DNA of 64,000 bases from Fulvivirga imtechensis AK7 (GTDB lineage Bacteria > Bacteroidota > Bacteroidia > Cytophagales > Cyclobacteriaceae), in NCBI RefSeq assembly GCF_000331535.1, contig NZ_AMZN01000027.1:58092-122091 (forward strand), written 5' to 3'. Made by a program: the position numbers and the translations under genes. This document shows, piece by piece, positions 1-7,892 of this stretch. The notes beneath the pieces are model-generated. The model was not told the origin of the DNA and did not search any database. It saw only the letters and a list, made by a program, of their open reading frames with translations. Every line of letters starts with the position of its first letter. Within the stretch, counting starts at the first letter, position 1.

Positions 1-1
1 T

Positions 2-880
2 GTTGAAGCGTTTAACTATAACTATAACAGAATGCTGAAGCGATTTCGGGACCGCTTGGATTATGACAAAACCTGTCTTGATAAACTCTATTCGGTAATA
101 GACGTGTATGTATCATTAATAGACGATCCACTTGTGAAGGGAGGTGGCTGTCCTATATTCAACACAGCCATGGACTCCACTAACACACATCCCGAATTAA
201 AGAAGAAGGCGCAGGAGGGGATTAAATCCTTTAAAAAGTATGTGGAGATCAAACTTGAGGAAGGAGTAAGAACGGGAGAATTCCGTTCTGATATAAATAT
301 CAAAGAGGTTTCGACATTGATTATTGCCACGTTGGAAGGTGCAATTATCATGTCACGGATAGACGATAACCGCGAATGCGTGGAATTTGCTGCTAGTTAT
401 CTGAAAAATTATGTGAGAGGGTTATTACCACCCCTGGCCCCTCCTCTACAAGGAGGGGAATTAACTTCCGTGGGTTCCCCTCCTGATCCAGGAGGGGCCA
501 GGGGTGGTGGTGAAATAATAAACAACCGCAAGTACCTCAAACAAAGGCGCCGGGAACTGCGAAATAATATGACAACCGCAGAGGCCACGCTCTGGAAATT
601 TTTAAAAGAAAGGCAATTAGAAGACAGGAAGTTTCGAAGACAGCATAGTGTAGGAAATTATATCCTCGATTTCTATTGCCCTAAGGAGAAGCTGGCGGTG
701 GAATTGGATGGCATGCATCATTTCACAGCCGCAGGTTATGAACGTGACAAGGAAAGAGATAAATACCTGGAAAATTTAGGTATTAGAGTTTTAAGGTTTG
801 AGAATAACGAAGTGTTGAAAGCTATAGAAAATGTTTTGGAGATTATAAGAAATAGTTTTACCACCCCTGGCCACTCCTGA
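2..880 (+). CDS. TetR-family regulator C-terminal part fused in frame to a DUF559 endonuclease-like domain (5' truncated)
   Basis: The frame is open from base 2, so the N-terminal helix-turn-helix lies outside the window. The first ~140 visible residues are all-helical and resemble TetR ligand-binding/dimerisation domains (GGGCPIFNTAMDSTNTHPEL is typical of the C-terminal domain of AcrR/TetR relatives). After YLKNYVRG the frame runs without a stop through a Pro/Gly-rich stretch encoded by a palindromic repeat. It then enters a complete DUF559 domain (very-short-patch-repair-like fold): TTAEATLWKFLKERQL, KFRRQHSVGNYILDFYCP, LAVELDGMHH, LRFENNEVL. The Asp of LDFYCP and the Glu/Asp of VELDG are the usual metal-site positions in this fold. 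The TGA stop lies inside a second palindrome. The TetR part probably ends near its natural C-terminus, so the regulator may still work. Whether the fusion is made as one protein, or the DUF559 part is an inserted passenger, cannot be decided from the sequence. Confidence 0.75.
   Translation, partial: VEAFNYNYNRMLKRFRDRLDYDKTCLDKLYSVIDVYVSLIDDPLVKGGGCPIFNTAMDSTNTHPELKKKAQEGIKSFKKYVEIKLEEGVRTGEFRSDINIKEVSTLIIATLEGAIIMSRIDDNRECVEFAASYLKNYVRGLLPPLAPPLQGGELTSVGSPPDPGGARGGGEIINNRKYLKQRRRELRNNMTTAEATLWKFLKERQLEDRKFRRQHSVGNYILDFYCPKEKLAVELDGMHHFTAAGYERDKERDKYLENLGIRVLRFENNEVLKAIENVLEIIRNSFTTPGHS
428..507. repeat. Nested palindromic repeat at the TetR/DUF559 junction
   Basis: A perfect 18-bp inverted repeat (428-445 against 490-507, beginning CCACCCCTGGCCCC) encloses 44 bp. 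The enclosed DNA offers additional partial pairings of CCCCTCCT with AGGAGGGG (438-445/451-458 and 477-484/490-497). It lies inside the open reading frame and encodes the Pro/Gly-rich linker between the TetR and DUF559 parts. The same CCACCCCTGGCC core bounds the other end of the DUF559 segment. Confidence 0.9.
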
Positions 881-905
881 TCTCAGGAGTGGCCAGGGGT
901 GGTAA
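858..905. repeat. Perfect 23-bp palindrome ending the DUF559 segment
   Basis: The arms 858-880 and 883-905 are perfect reverse complements separated by 2 bp, starting TTACCACCCCTGGCC. The core matches the repeat at 428-507. The stop codon of the fused ORF (878-880) closes the left arm. An A/T-rich run follows (906-917), so the hairpin could also work as a terminator in either direction. Confidence 0.9.
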
Positions 906-927
906 TAAAAATTTTTTACCAACTAAC

Positions 928-941
928 AGACCGATCGGTCT
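928..941. promoter_or_regulatory. TetR-type operator palindrome
   Basis: AGACCGATCGGTCT is a perfect 14-bp palindrome 9 bp upstream of the thioesterase start codon. Its form (GACCGNNCGGTC) is that of TetR/AcrR-family operators, and a TetR-family gene lies just upstream. It is therefore the probable binding site controlling the 951-2800 operon; the binding itself is inferred. Confidence 0.65.
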
Positions 942-950
942 CACTAAACT

Positions 951-1379
951 ATGAAACAATTTATTACACGATTTGAAGTAAAATGGTCGGACGTTGATCC
1001 GAACATGCATTTACGGCATACTGTTTATCTGGATTATGCTGACCAGGCAAGAATCCGGTTTTTTGACCGTAACGGGCTGGCTTTTCGAAGGCTGCAGGAG
1101 CTGGGCGTTGGGCCAATAATATTTGGTACGCAGACGAACTATCTGAGAGAAATAATGCTAACCGAGAAGCTAAGCATGGATTGCCATCTTGTTGAACTTT
1201 CTCCTGATGGCAGGAAGTGGCATATCAGGCATAATGTATATAAAGAAGACGGCACGCTGGCAGCGGAACTAAACTACCGAGGCGCCTGGCTCGACCTGCA
1301 AGCCCGGAAAATAGTGGCTCCTCCTGAAGAAGTAACAAGAGTAATGAATTTGATGGGTAAGGAATCCATCGAAATATAA
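951..1379 (+). CDS. Acyl-CoA thioesterase, 4HBT hotdog fold
   Basis: This 142-residue protein is the usual size of a single-hotdog thioesterase, which hydrolyses acyl-CoA thioesters in the cytoplasm. The N-terminal signature VKWSDVDPNMHLRHTVYLDY matches the 4HBT family, with the Asp14/Asp16 region where the catalytic acid sits and His20 after it. The more common Gly-His-Asn-Asn version of the motif is replaced by Asn-Met-His-Leu. The gene opens a three-gene operon (12-bp gap to the hydrolase) directly behind the TetR-type operator, so repression relieved by an acyl-CoA or a hydrophobic ligand is plausible. The substrate is unknown. Confidence 0.8.
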   Translation: MKQFITRFEVKWSDVDPNMHLRHTVYLDYADQARIRFFDRNGLAFRRLQELGVGPIIFGTQTNYLREIMLTEKLSMDCHLVELSPDGRKWHIRHNVYKEDGTLAAELNYRGAWLDLQARKIVAPPEEVTRVMNLMGKESIEI

Positions 1380-1391
1380 ATAATCAAAATA

Positions 1392-2267
1392 TTGGAAATA
1401 ATGCAAAGAAAAATTAAAACCCCTTTGGCACTAAGATTTGTAAGTTGGCTCTTTCCAAAAATGGAAAAAGTGGTGCCATGGCTGGCCAAACGTTGGTTCG
1501 TCCGGGTCTTTTTCACGCCCGTAAGGTACAAGATGCCTGATGGAGAAGTGGAGATGTTAAAAAAGGCCAGAAACTATCAAATTATGTATGAAAACAAAAA
1601 AGTTCAGGTATACGAATGGGGAGAAGGCAAACCAGTCTTGTTTGTGCATGGCTGGATGGGTCGGGGTGGGCAGTTCAGAAAATTTGTCCCCATATTTAAT
1701 GAAGCCGGCTATCAGGTGGTGTCTTTTGATGCCACAGGTCATGGAGGATCAGAAGGAAGGAAATCCCACCTTATGCATTTTGTGAATATTATAGAGATGC
1801 TCCAAAAGGATTATGGCCATTTTGAAATGATCATCGGTCACTCTTTGGGTGGTGTGGCGGCGATGCATGCTATCCACAGAGGCATGGAAACCAACAAGCT
1901 GATAATGATCAGCAGCCCAACCATTGCGGATAAAATAGTGGGTGAGTTTCTGCACCGCCTGAATGCTTCCTGGAGATGCAAAGACTACTTCGATGAGTAC
2001 ATCATGAAAAAGTATGGGCAAACATTTGAGGAATATACGGCCTCTCATATTGCAAAGGACTTAAGAAAAATCGACTTGTTGCTCATCTATGATGAAGACG
2101 ACAGAGAAGTAGACATGGAAAACCCACAGGCTATTATTGATGTTTATCCATCGGCACAACTTATTACAACCAACGGGTTAGGTCATACCCGTATTTTAAA
2201 AGATGAAATCGTTGTTAAAACGTGTTTGCAATTTCTGAAGACCCCACATCTCGAGCCGGTGTTATGA
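1392..2267 (+). CDS. Alpha/beta hydrolase
   Basis: A 291-residue serine hydrolase of the alpha/beta-hydrolase superfamily. The oxyanion-hole motif VHGWMGRGGQF begins at about residue 85, the nucleophile elbow is GHSLGG with Ser151, the acid is probably Asp237 within YDEDDREVD, and the catalytic His265 lies in GLGHTRIL, so the triad looks complete. No signal peptide is obvious. The N-terminal 40 residues are hydrophobic and basic and may touch the membrane. The gene lies between a thioesterase and an HD protein, with which it overlaps by 4 bp (ATGA). This suggests handling of a lipid-like or acyl substrate, but the substrate cannot be named. Confidence 0.8.
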   Translation: MEIMQRKIKTPLALRFVSWLFPKMEKVVPWLAKRWFVRVFFTPVRYKMPDGEVEMLKKARNYQIMYENKKVQVYEWGEGKPVLFVHGWMGRGGQFRKFVPIFNEAGYQVVSFDATGHGGSEGRKSHLMHFVNIIEMLQKDYGHFEMIIGHSLGGVAAMHAIHRGMETNKLIMISSPTIADKIVGEFLHRLNASWRCKDYFDEYIMKKYGQTFEEYTASHIAKDLRKIDLLLIYDEDDREVDMENPQAIIDVYPSAQLITTNGLGHTRILKDEIVVKTCLQFLKTPHLEPVL

Positions 2268-2800
2268 GCTACCGTATAGTTCATAATGACCGGTTTATTG
2301 AGGAAGTGCTTAGTCATTATAAAACACAATTTGGTTGTGATTATGAGAAATACCGGAACCATGCATACAGGGTATACAATTACAGCTTATGCCAGTTGGG
2401 GTTGGCAACTCATGAAGAGTTGGCATTTGCTGCAGCATTTCACGACCTAGGCATCTGGTCAGCCAATACTTTTGATTACCTTGACGCCTCGCTACGTTGC
2501 ATGCTGAATTACCTCGAGAGGCATGACTATGAAAAACTCAGGGCCATATCAACCATCATCTATTGGCACCATAAGAGAACACCTTATGTAGGAGTGTTTG
2601 AAGAAGAGGTGGAAGCATTCAGAAAGGCCGACTTGATGGATGTTACGCTGGGTTATAAGAACTGTGGTATTCCCGCAACCGTAATGCAGGAAATTAAAAG
2701 AGCGTTCCCTTATCGTAGCTTTCATTTTAAGCTCGTCAAACTTTCATGGAAGAACTTTATTCGCCACCCGGGCAACCCGCTTCCGATGTTTAAAGAGTAA
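2264..2800 (+). CDS. HD-domain protein (predicted phosphohydrolase)
   Basis: A 178-residue protein. The start ATG at 2264 overlaps the stop of the hydrolase as ATGA, which implies translational coupling and is preferred over an in-frame start 42 bp upstream inside that gene. An HD-type metal site is visible: His33 (RNHAYRVYNY) and the His60-Asp61 pair (AAAFHDLGIW), then a later HH pair (IIYWHHKRT). It is a small cytoplasmic HD protein of the kind annotated as a metal-dependent phosphohydrolase. No nucleotide specificity can be assigned, and its role in this operon is unknown. Confidence 0.75.
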   Translation: MSYRIVHNDRFIEEVLSHYKTQFGCDYEKYRNHAYRVYNYSLCQLGLATHEELAFAAAFHDLGIWSANTFDYLDASLRCMLNYLERHDYEKLRAISTIIYWHHKRTPYVGVFEEEVEAFRKADLMDVTLGYKNCGIPATVMQEIKRAFPYRSFHFKLVKLSWKNFIRHPGNPLPMFKE

Positions 2801-2881
2801 TAATAAGGTTTTTATTTTTTATAAATTTTTTTAGAACAATTCATAAAATAATAATACATTGCAGGATTGATTTAATGAGCT

Positions 2882-3463
2882 ATGTTTGAAAACTTTCCTG
2901 AATGGTGGGATGCGCTAAGTTTGGTTGAAAAGATATACTGGAGCTTTGCCATCCCCTTTACGATTTTATTTATCCTGCAGATGATCATGACCTTTATCGG
3001 TGGAGATGTAGATGCAGATGGAGGAGCCGATTTTGATGTTGAAACTGATGATGGTGCCGGATTCCAGTTCTTTACTATCAAGAATTTCGTTGCCTTCTTC
3101 ACCATTTTTTCATGGACAGGTATCGCCTGCCTGGATGCAGGACTTAGCCTCTTTGCTACCATTGGCATTTCGGTACTGGCAGGTGTGATCATGATGGTGA
3201 TCATGGCTTCACTGTTTTACTTTTTTAGTAAACTCACTAGCAGCGGTACACTGAATATTAAAAATGCCAAAGGTGGTGTTGGAGAGGTATATCTAACTAT
3301 AAAAGCCAGTAGAGGTAATATTGGAAAAGTATCCATTATGGTGCAGGGCTCGTTCCGCGAACTTGATGCCATCACAGATGATGACCAGGACCTGATCAAT
3401 GGTATGGTGATCAATGTAAAAGAAGTCATTAATGGCAATTTACTACTAGTTTCTAAAAATTAA
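2882..3463 (+). CDS. NfeD/YuaF-like membrane protein with OB-fold domain
   Basis: A 193-residue membrane protein. Helices are predicted around residues 17-40 and as a pair in 65-120, separated by an Asp-rich loop (GGDVDADGGADFDVETDDG). The C-terminal ~70 residues (from about 125) form a Gly/Val-rich beta segment ending VINVKEVINGNLLLV, consistent with the OB fold of NfeD proteins. It lies 12 bp upstream of a flotillin gene, the same pairing as yuaF-floT in Bacillus, where the NfeD protein partners the flotillin in membrane microdomains. Identification rests on this context plus the topology. Confidence 0.75.
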   Translation: MFENFPEWWDALSLVEKIYWSFAIPFTILFILQMIMTFIGGDVDADGGADFDVETDDGAGFQFFTIKNFVAFFTIFSWTGIACLDAGLSLFATIGISVLAGVIMMVIMASLFYFFSKLTSSGTLNIKNAKGGVGEVYLTIKASRGNIGKVSIMVQGSFRELDAITDDDQDLINGMVINVKEVINGNLLLVSKN

Positions 3464-3475
3464 TTTCAATTTCAA

Positions 3476-4927
3476 ATGGGTGAATCATTTATTATTATTT
3501 TGGCGGCCGTTGCCGTCTTTGTTTTCGTGCTCCTCATCGGGTTGTTCAAGCGCTACAAACGTTGTCCGTCCGATAGAATATTGGTAGTGTACGGTAAGGT
3601 AGGCAAAGGTAGCGACTCAATGGGACGTTCCGCCAAGTGTATACATGGGGGTGCAGCGTTCATCTGGCCTGTTATTCAGGATTATGAATTTCTGGACCTT
3701 ACTCCAATTTCTATAGAAGTTAATCTGACCAATGCCCTGAGTAGACAAAATATTCGAGTAGATGTGCCATCACGCTTTACCGTGGGTATTTCTACTGAAG
3801 AGGGCATAATGACTAATGCCGCTGAACGACTTCTGGGACTGAGCCAGCAAAATATTCATGATCTTGCCAAAGACATCATTTTTGGCCAGTTGAGGCTTGT
3901 AGTAGCCACTATGGATATTGAAGAGATCAATAGTAACCGGGATAAATTCCTGGCTAATGTGGCTTCAAACGTAGAGGCAGAGCTAAAGAAAATTGGTTTG
4001 AAACTCATCAACGTTAACGTAACTGATATTAAAGATGAGTCAGGTTACATCGAGGCATTAGGTAAAGAAGCTGCGGCCAAAGCCATAAATGATGCCCGAA
4101 AGAGTGTAGCTGAAAAGAATAGAGATGGTATGATCGGTGAAGCTAATGCTGTACAGGAGCAACGGGTGAAGGTAGCCGATGCGGATGCCAGTGCTGTGGA
4201 AGGTGAGAACCTGGCAAAGATCAAAGTAGCACAATCAGAAGCAGCTCGAAGGGAAAAAGAAGCTGAAGCGCAGAAAATAGCTATAGCAGCAGAAAAAGTA
4301 CAGTCTGCAAAAGCCCTTGAAGAAGCTTATGCTGCAGAACAGGAAGCTGAAAATGCCCGTGCCACCAGAGATAAAGCTTCGCAAACAGCGGATATAGTAG
4401 TGCCCGCGCAAATTGATAAGGAGAGAGTGGAGATAGCCGCAGAAGCAGAAGCTGAAATGATCAGAAGAAAAGCGAAGGGTGAAGCTGATGCTATTCTATT
4501 TAAAAAGCAGGCAGAAGCCCAGGGTCTTTTTGAGATACTTACCAAACAGGCGCAAGGTCTGGAACAAATAGTGAAAGCAGCGGGCAACAATTCTAAGGAT
4601 GCCGTGTTACTTTTAGTTGCCGATAAACTGCCAGAGCTTGTTAGAATGCAGACAGAGGCAATCAAAAACATTAAGATCGACAAGATCACTGTATGGGAAA
4701 ATGGTAGTGAAAAGGATGGTAAGACATCAACTGCCAATTTCATTTCAGGAATGTATAAGTCCGTTCCACCATTGCAGGAGATGTTCAATATGGCCGGAAT
4801 GGAATTGCCTGAATACCTAAAAGGTAAATCTCCGGGAGAGATACAAAAGATGGCAGAGGAGGTAAAGGAAAAACAGGAGAAAAAAGCTCCTGGCAAACCC
4901 AAAACACCACCTGAAGAGGGTAAGTAG
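3476..4927 (+). CDS. floT: Flotillin, SPFH/PHB-domain membrane scaffold protein
   Basis: A 483-residue protein. An N-terminal membrane anchor (residues 4-23) is followed by CPSDRILVVYGKVGKG and an SPFH/PHB domain to about residue 190. A long Ala/Glu-rich coiled coil (about 190-360, e.g. EAARREKEAEAQKIAIAAEK) and a C-terminal domain with a Pro/Lys-rich tail follow. The order and length match bacterial flotillins, which oligomerise at the inner membrane and organise microdomains. It is co-transcribed with the NfeD-like gene and ends at a strong hairpin shared with the convergent gene. Confidence 0.9.
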   Translation: MGESFIIILAAVAVFVFVLLIGLFKRYKRCPSDRILVVYGKVGKGSDSMGRSAKCIHGGAAFIWPVIQDYEFLDLTPISIEVNLTNALSRQNIRVDVPSRFTVGISTEEGIMTNAAERLLGLSQQNIHDLAKDIIFGQLRLVVATMDIEEINSNRDKFLANVASNVEAELKKIGLKLINVNVTDIKDESGYIEALGKEAAAKAINDARKSVAEKNRDGMIGEANAVQEQRVKVADADASAVEGENLAKIKVAQSEAARREKEAEAQKIAIAAEKVQSAKALEEAYAAEQEAENARATRDKASQTADIVVPAQIDKERVEIAAEAEAEMIRRKAKGEADAILFKKQAEAQGLFEILTKQAQGLEQIVKAAGNNSKDAVLLLVADKLPELVRMQTEAIKNIKIDKITVWENGSEKDGKTSTANFISGMYKSVPPLQEMFNMAGMELPEYLKGKSPGEIQKMAEEVKEKQEKKAPGKPKTPPEEGK

Positions 4928-4935
4928 CCTTTTTT

Positions 4936-4967
4936 AACCCTCCAAGTGTTTAAACCCTTGGAGGGTT
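4936..4967. terminator. Bidirectional terminator hairpin between convergent genes
   Basis: An 11-bp perfect stem, AACCCTCCAAG (4936-4946) with CTTGGAGGGTT (4957-4967), has a 10-nt loop. T residues precede it on the plus strand, which become a T run for minus-strand transcripts. It lies between the flotillin stop and the stop of the minus-strand gene. Confidence 0.75.
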
Positions 4968-4974
4968 GAACTCA

Positions 4975-6546
4975 TCAACCAAAAACCACCTTCTGTCTTT
5001 TCAAAATCACCTGTGCCTTCTCACTGATCACCGCAGCCACCGATCGCTTTTCAATTCTACACTCCAACCATGAAATAATATCGAAATAGATAAAAGCCCG
5101 CTTTTCATAAGGGTTGTTCTGCAAAGGCAACAATTGCTTTCGCAGCTTTTTGAATTCCGGGATAAGCTGATCTTCAGTAAAATGGTAGCTTAGCTTTTTG
5201 AGGAACTTGAGGATGTGCCGTTGGAAATCGTACATGTCATCCTTCTTTAAAAGGAACCTATAAGTAGAACGGATGTAGTAATCAATAACATCCACATTGC
5301 CCAATTCATAGTGGCTGATGAGGTTTACAATCCGTGCAAAAGAGTGAATGTCTTCCCGGATATCCACAGCCTCCGAATTGATGATCTGGTTGAGCCAGTA
5401 AATCGCCTCCCGGTAATCGCCATTGCCGAAATACAAACAAGCCATCTTATAGTACATAATTAGTGTGGAGTGGTTATCCAATTGCGCTATGATCTGCTCA
5501 ATCCTGGGTTTGATCTTATTGAGCAGTCTAACGCCAATGGCAAAATCTCCCAACATAAAGAAACGGTTGAATTCATGCACATAGGTATATTTTAATAATT
5601 TCAACCTAATATTTTCATTCATTACATTTTTAGGAAAGTGCCGGATCTGGCGCAACTGACGGCTGGTTTCTACAAATTCGTAGTATTTGTAGAGCTTATA
5701 TTGAGCTATCATCAGATTGTTGATCGCTCTGATGTACATTTCCACCTTGGAAACACGTATTTCTTTGTGCTTGTCAAATAAGGCAACCCACTTTTTTGCA
5801 AAGCGGTAACCATTCTTAAAGTCCTGAATAAAAAAATAGTAGTTGACAAACAGGCTATACAGATTTAACTTCTCATTTAGAGAAAGCTCCTCCTCTTCAT
5901 AAACAGGAAGACTGATATTGAACATGTTAACGATCTTTTCATAGTCCGATTGGTTACGGATGAAGCCAATTTTGAAGTATAGCGAATTCAACTTTACCGA
6001 TAAATTGGTAAAAGTATTGATGTTATTGATCCGGTTGTTGGTATCCTGTACCTCTGCAATAATTCTGTTTACCCGTACCTGGTTGCCGGGCCCCAGCGTT
6101 TGGGTGAGCACATTCTTTTCCCACTTCAGTATTTCAAGCTGAAGCTCCAGGTTGTCCACCTTAGAAGCCTGTTTTTTAGCTTTTTTTAATACAGTGGCGC
6201 ATTGGTCGTATAGACTTCTGTTGAATAATATCTGTGCATGGTCGATCATCTCCCTGATCTCTATATCCAGGATGGACGATTGGCTGTACTGGCGCACACT
6301 TTGTAAGATCTTCTTGTAAAGATGAGCCTTCAGGTTGGAGAGTTGCTTTGGATTGATGTTAGGATCCTTCTTGAGTAAGTTATCTTCATCAAACTCCTTT
6401 TGTGCGTCAATCAGGTCAAAAAGACGAAGATATTTGGTGCTACCTCCGTTGCCCTCCTTACTTACAGATAGCCTGAAGTAGCGCTTTTCACTTTTCTTGA
6501 GTGACTTTATAAGCTGGAATAAAGCGTCTGATTTTTCCTTAGACAT
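4975..6546 (-). CDS. Unrecognised 523-residue helical-repeat protein
   Basis: No named family was recognised. The protein is almost entirely alpha-helical and charged, with no signal peptide or membrane helix, so it is probably cytoplasmic. It starts MSKEKSDALFQLIKSLKKSE and contains pieces that look like degenerate TPR units, for example a Cys-Ala-x-Val-Leu-Lys-Lys-Ala-Lys segment near 120 and YFGNGDYREAIYWLNQIINS near 380. The regular helix pairs suggest a scaffold of TPR type. It is transcribed convergently to flotillin and divergently from leuA, with 172 bp between the start codons. Function unknown. Confidence 0.7.
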   Translation of the reverse strand: MSKEKSDALFQLIKSLKKSEKRYFRLSVSKEGNGGSTKYLRLFDLIDAQKEFDEDNLLKKDPNINPKQLSNLKAHLYKKILQSVRQYSQSSILDIEIREMIDHAQILFNRSLYDQCATVLKKAKKQASKVDNLELQLEILKWEKNVLTQTLGPGNQVRVNRIIAEVQDTNNRINNINTFTNLSVKLNSLYFKIGFIRNQSDYEKIVNMFNISLPVYEEEELSLNEKLNLYSLFVNYYFFIQDFKNGYRFAKKWVALFDKHKEIRVSKVEMYIRAINNLMIAQYKLYKYYEFVETSRQLRQIRHFPKNVMNENIRLKLLKYTYVHEFNRFFMLGDFAIGVRLLNKIKPRIEQIIAQLDNHSTLIMYYKMACLYFGNGDYREAIYWLNQIINSEAVDIREDIHSFARIVNLISHYELGNVDVIDYYIRSTYRFLLKKDDMYDFQRHILKFLKKLSYHFTEDQLIPEFKKLRKQLLPLQNNPYEKRAFIYFDIISWLECRIEKRSVAAVISEKAQVILKRQKVVFG

Positions 6547-6646
6547 CGTAAATAAAGATAATTAATTATTTCCCACAAGTTAGTTATTAGCTATTCCTCA
6601 TCCAAATTGTACACTTTAGAAATTGTAAATAAGCAATTTTTAGGTC

Positions 6647-6677
6647 TTTATTCGGGCTCTTATTCAAAGTACTTTTG
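6647..6677 (+). promoter_or_regulatory. Bacteroidota-type promoter for the leu operon
   Basis: TACTTTTG at 6670-6677 matches the -7 consensus TAnnTTTG exactly, and TTTA at 6647-6650 is a three-of-four match to the -33 TTTG at 19-bp spacing. The predicted start site near 6684 gives a 5' leader of about 35 nt before leuA. No leader peptide or terminator hairpin is present in this leader. Confidence 0.6.
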
Positions 6678-6718
6678 ATATAACAAAACGTTAAAAAAGG
6701 GCAAGAAATACGAGAAAT

Positions 6719-7885
6719 ATGACCAACCGAATTCAAATTTTCGATACTACTTTAAGAGATGGAGAACAGGTGCCAGGCTGCGGATTATCAAAGAAAGAAA
6801 AGATAATAATAGCCAGAGCCCTCGAAGACCTCGGGGTAGATATCATAGAAGCCGGCTTCCCTATTTCCAGCCCCGGAGACTTTGAAGCCGTTAAGGCTGT
6901 TTCAAAGGAAGTGAAGGACGTCACAGTCTGCGCCCTTTCAAGGGCAGTGCAAAAAGATATAGAAGTTGCCGCGGAGGCATTGAAATATGCCCAAAGACCA
7001 AGAATACATACAGGAATAGGCACTTCCGACCAGCATGTATTTACAAAAATAAAAACTACCAGGGAAGATATTATCGAACGAGCCAGAGCATGTGTAAAGC
7101 ATGCCCGTAAATTCGTTGATGATGTCGAATTCTACGCAGAAGATGCCGGAAGAACGGACAATGAATTTCTTGCTCAGGTAATAGAAGCCGTTATTAAAGA
7201 GGGAGCTACAGTGGTCAATATTCCGGATACAACGGGTTACTGCCTGCCCGAAGAATATGGAAAAAAGATCAAATATTTGGTTGATCATGTGGATGGCATC
7301 GACAAAGCCATTATTTCTACACATTGTCACAACGATCTGGGCCTTTCAACAGCCAACAGTATTGAAGCGATAAAAAACGGTGCCCGCCAGGTAGAGTGTA
7401 CTATTAACGGTATTGGTGAAAGAGCCGGAAATACCTCACTGGAAGAGGTAGTCATGATATTGAAAAAACACCACTGGCTGAATTATGAAACGGGCATCAA
7501 CACCAGACAACTTTACCCGATCAGTCAGTTGGTGTCTACTACTATGAAAATGCCGGTACAGCCAAATAAGGCTATAGTTGGCAGCAACGCTTTCGCACAC
7601 TCTTCAGGCATTCACCAGGATGGTGTTATCAAAAACAGAGACAACTATGAGATCATCGACCCTGCCGAGGTAGGCGTGAATGAATCTTCCATCATACTCA
7701 CCGCTCGTAGTGGTAGAGCCGCTCTTAATTTCAGGATCGGAAAGCTGGGAGTTCAGTTGAGTAAAGATGAGCTGGAGCATGTCTACGAGCGATTTTTACA
7801 GGTGGCAGACAGGGTTACTATTGTGACTGATGCGGAGCTTAAAAATCTGGTGAGCAAATATTTAATAACCAACGTTAATTTTTAA
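6719..7885 (+). CDS. leuA: 2-isopropylmalate synthase, short form without regulatory domain
   Basis: Condenses acetyl-CoA with 2-oxoisovalerate, the first committed step of leucine synthesis. The TIM-barrel signature [16 protein letters not shown] (from residue 5) and the metal motif [15 protein letters not shown] are present, as are [14 protein letters not shown] and [14 protein letters not shown]. The protein is 388 residues, so it contains the barrel and subdomains but lacks the ~120-residue C-terminal LeuA dimer domain through which leucine inhibits the longer enzymes. Similar short forms occur in other bacteria. It is the first gene of the leuACDB block, 7 bp before leuC. Citramalate or homocitrate synthase are alternatives, but the context favours LeuA. 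Confidence 0.92.
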   Translation: MTNRIQIFDTTLRDGEQVPGCGLSKKEKIIIARALEDLGVDIIEAGFPISSPGDFEAVKAVSKEVKDVTVCALSRAVQKDIEVAAEALKYAQRPRIHTGIGTSDQHVFTKIKTTREDIIERARACVKHARKFVDDVEFYAEDAGRTDNEFLAQVIEAVIKEGATVVNIPDTTGYCLPEEYGKKIKYLVDHVDGIDKAIISTHCHNDLGLSTANSIEAIKNGARQVECTINGIGERAGNTSLEEVVMILKKHHWLNYETGINTRQLYPISQLVSTTMKMPVQPNKAIVGSNAFAHSSGIHQDGVIKNRDNYEIIDPAEVGVNESSIILTARSGRAALNFRIGKLGVQLSKDELEHVYERFLQVADRVTIVTDAELKNLVSKYLITNVNF

Positions 7886-7892
7886 AAGACAG

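Noticed and set aside
4327..4902. 191-residue minus-strand ORF
   Set aside because: Antisense shadow of the Ala/Glu-rich flotillin coiled coil, whose codon bias creates long complementary frames.
6547..6718. Leader peptide or T-box-like control upstream of leuA
   Set aside because: No ATG-initiated short ORF, no terminator hairpin and no T-box motif could be found in this gap.
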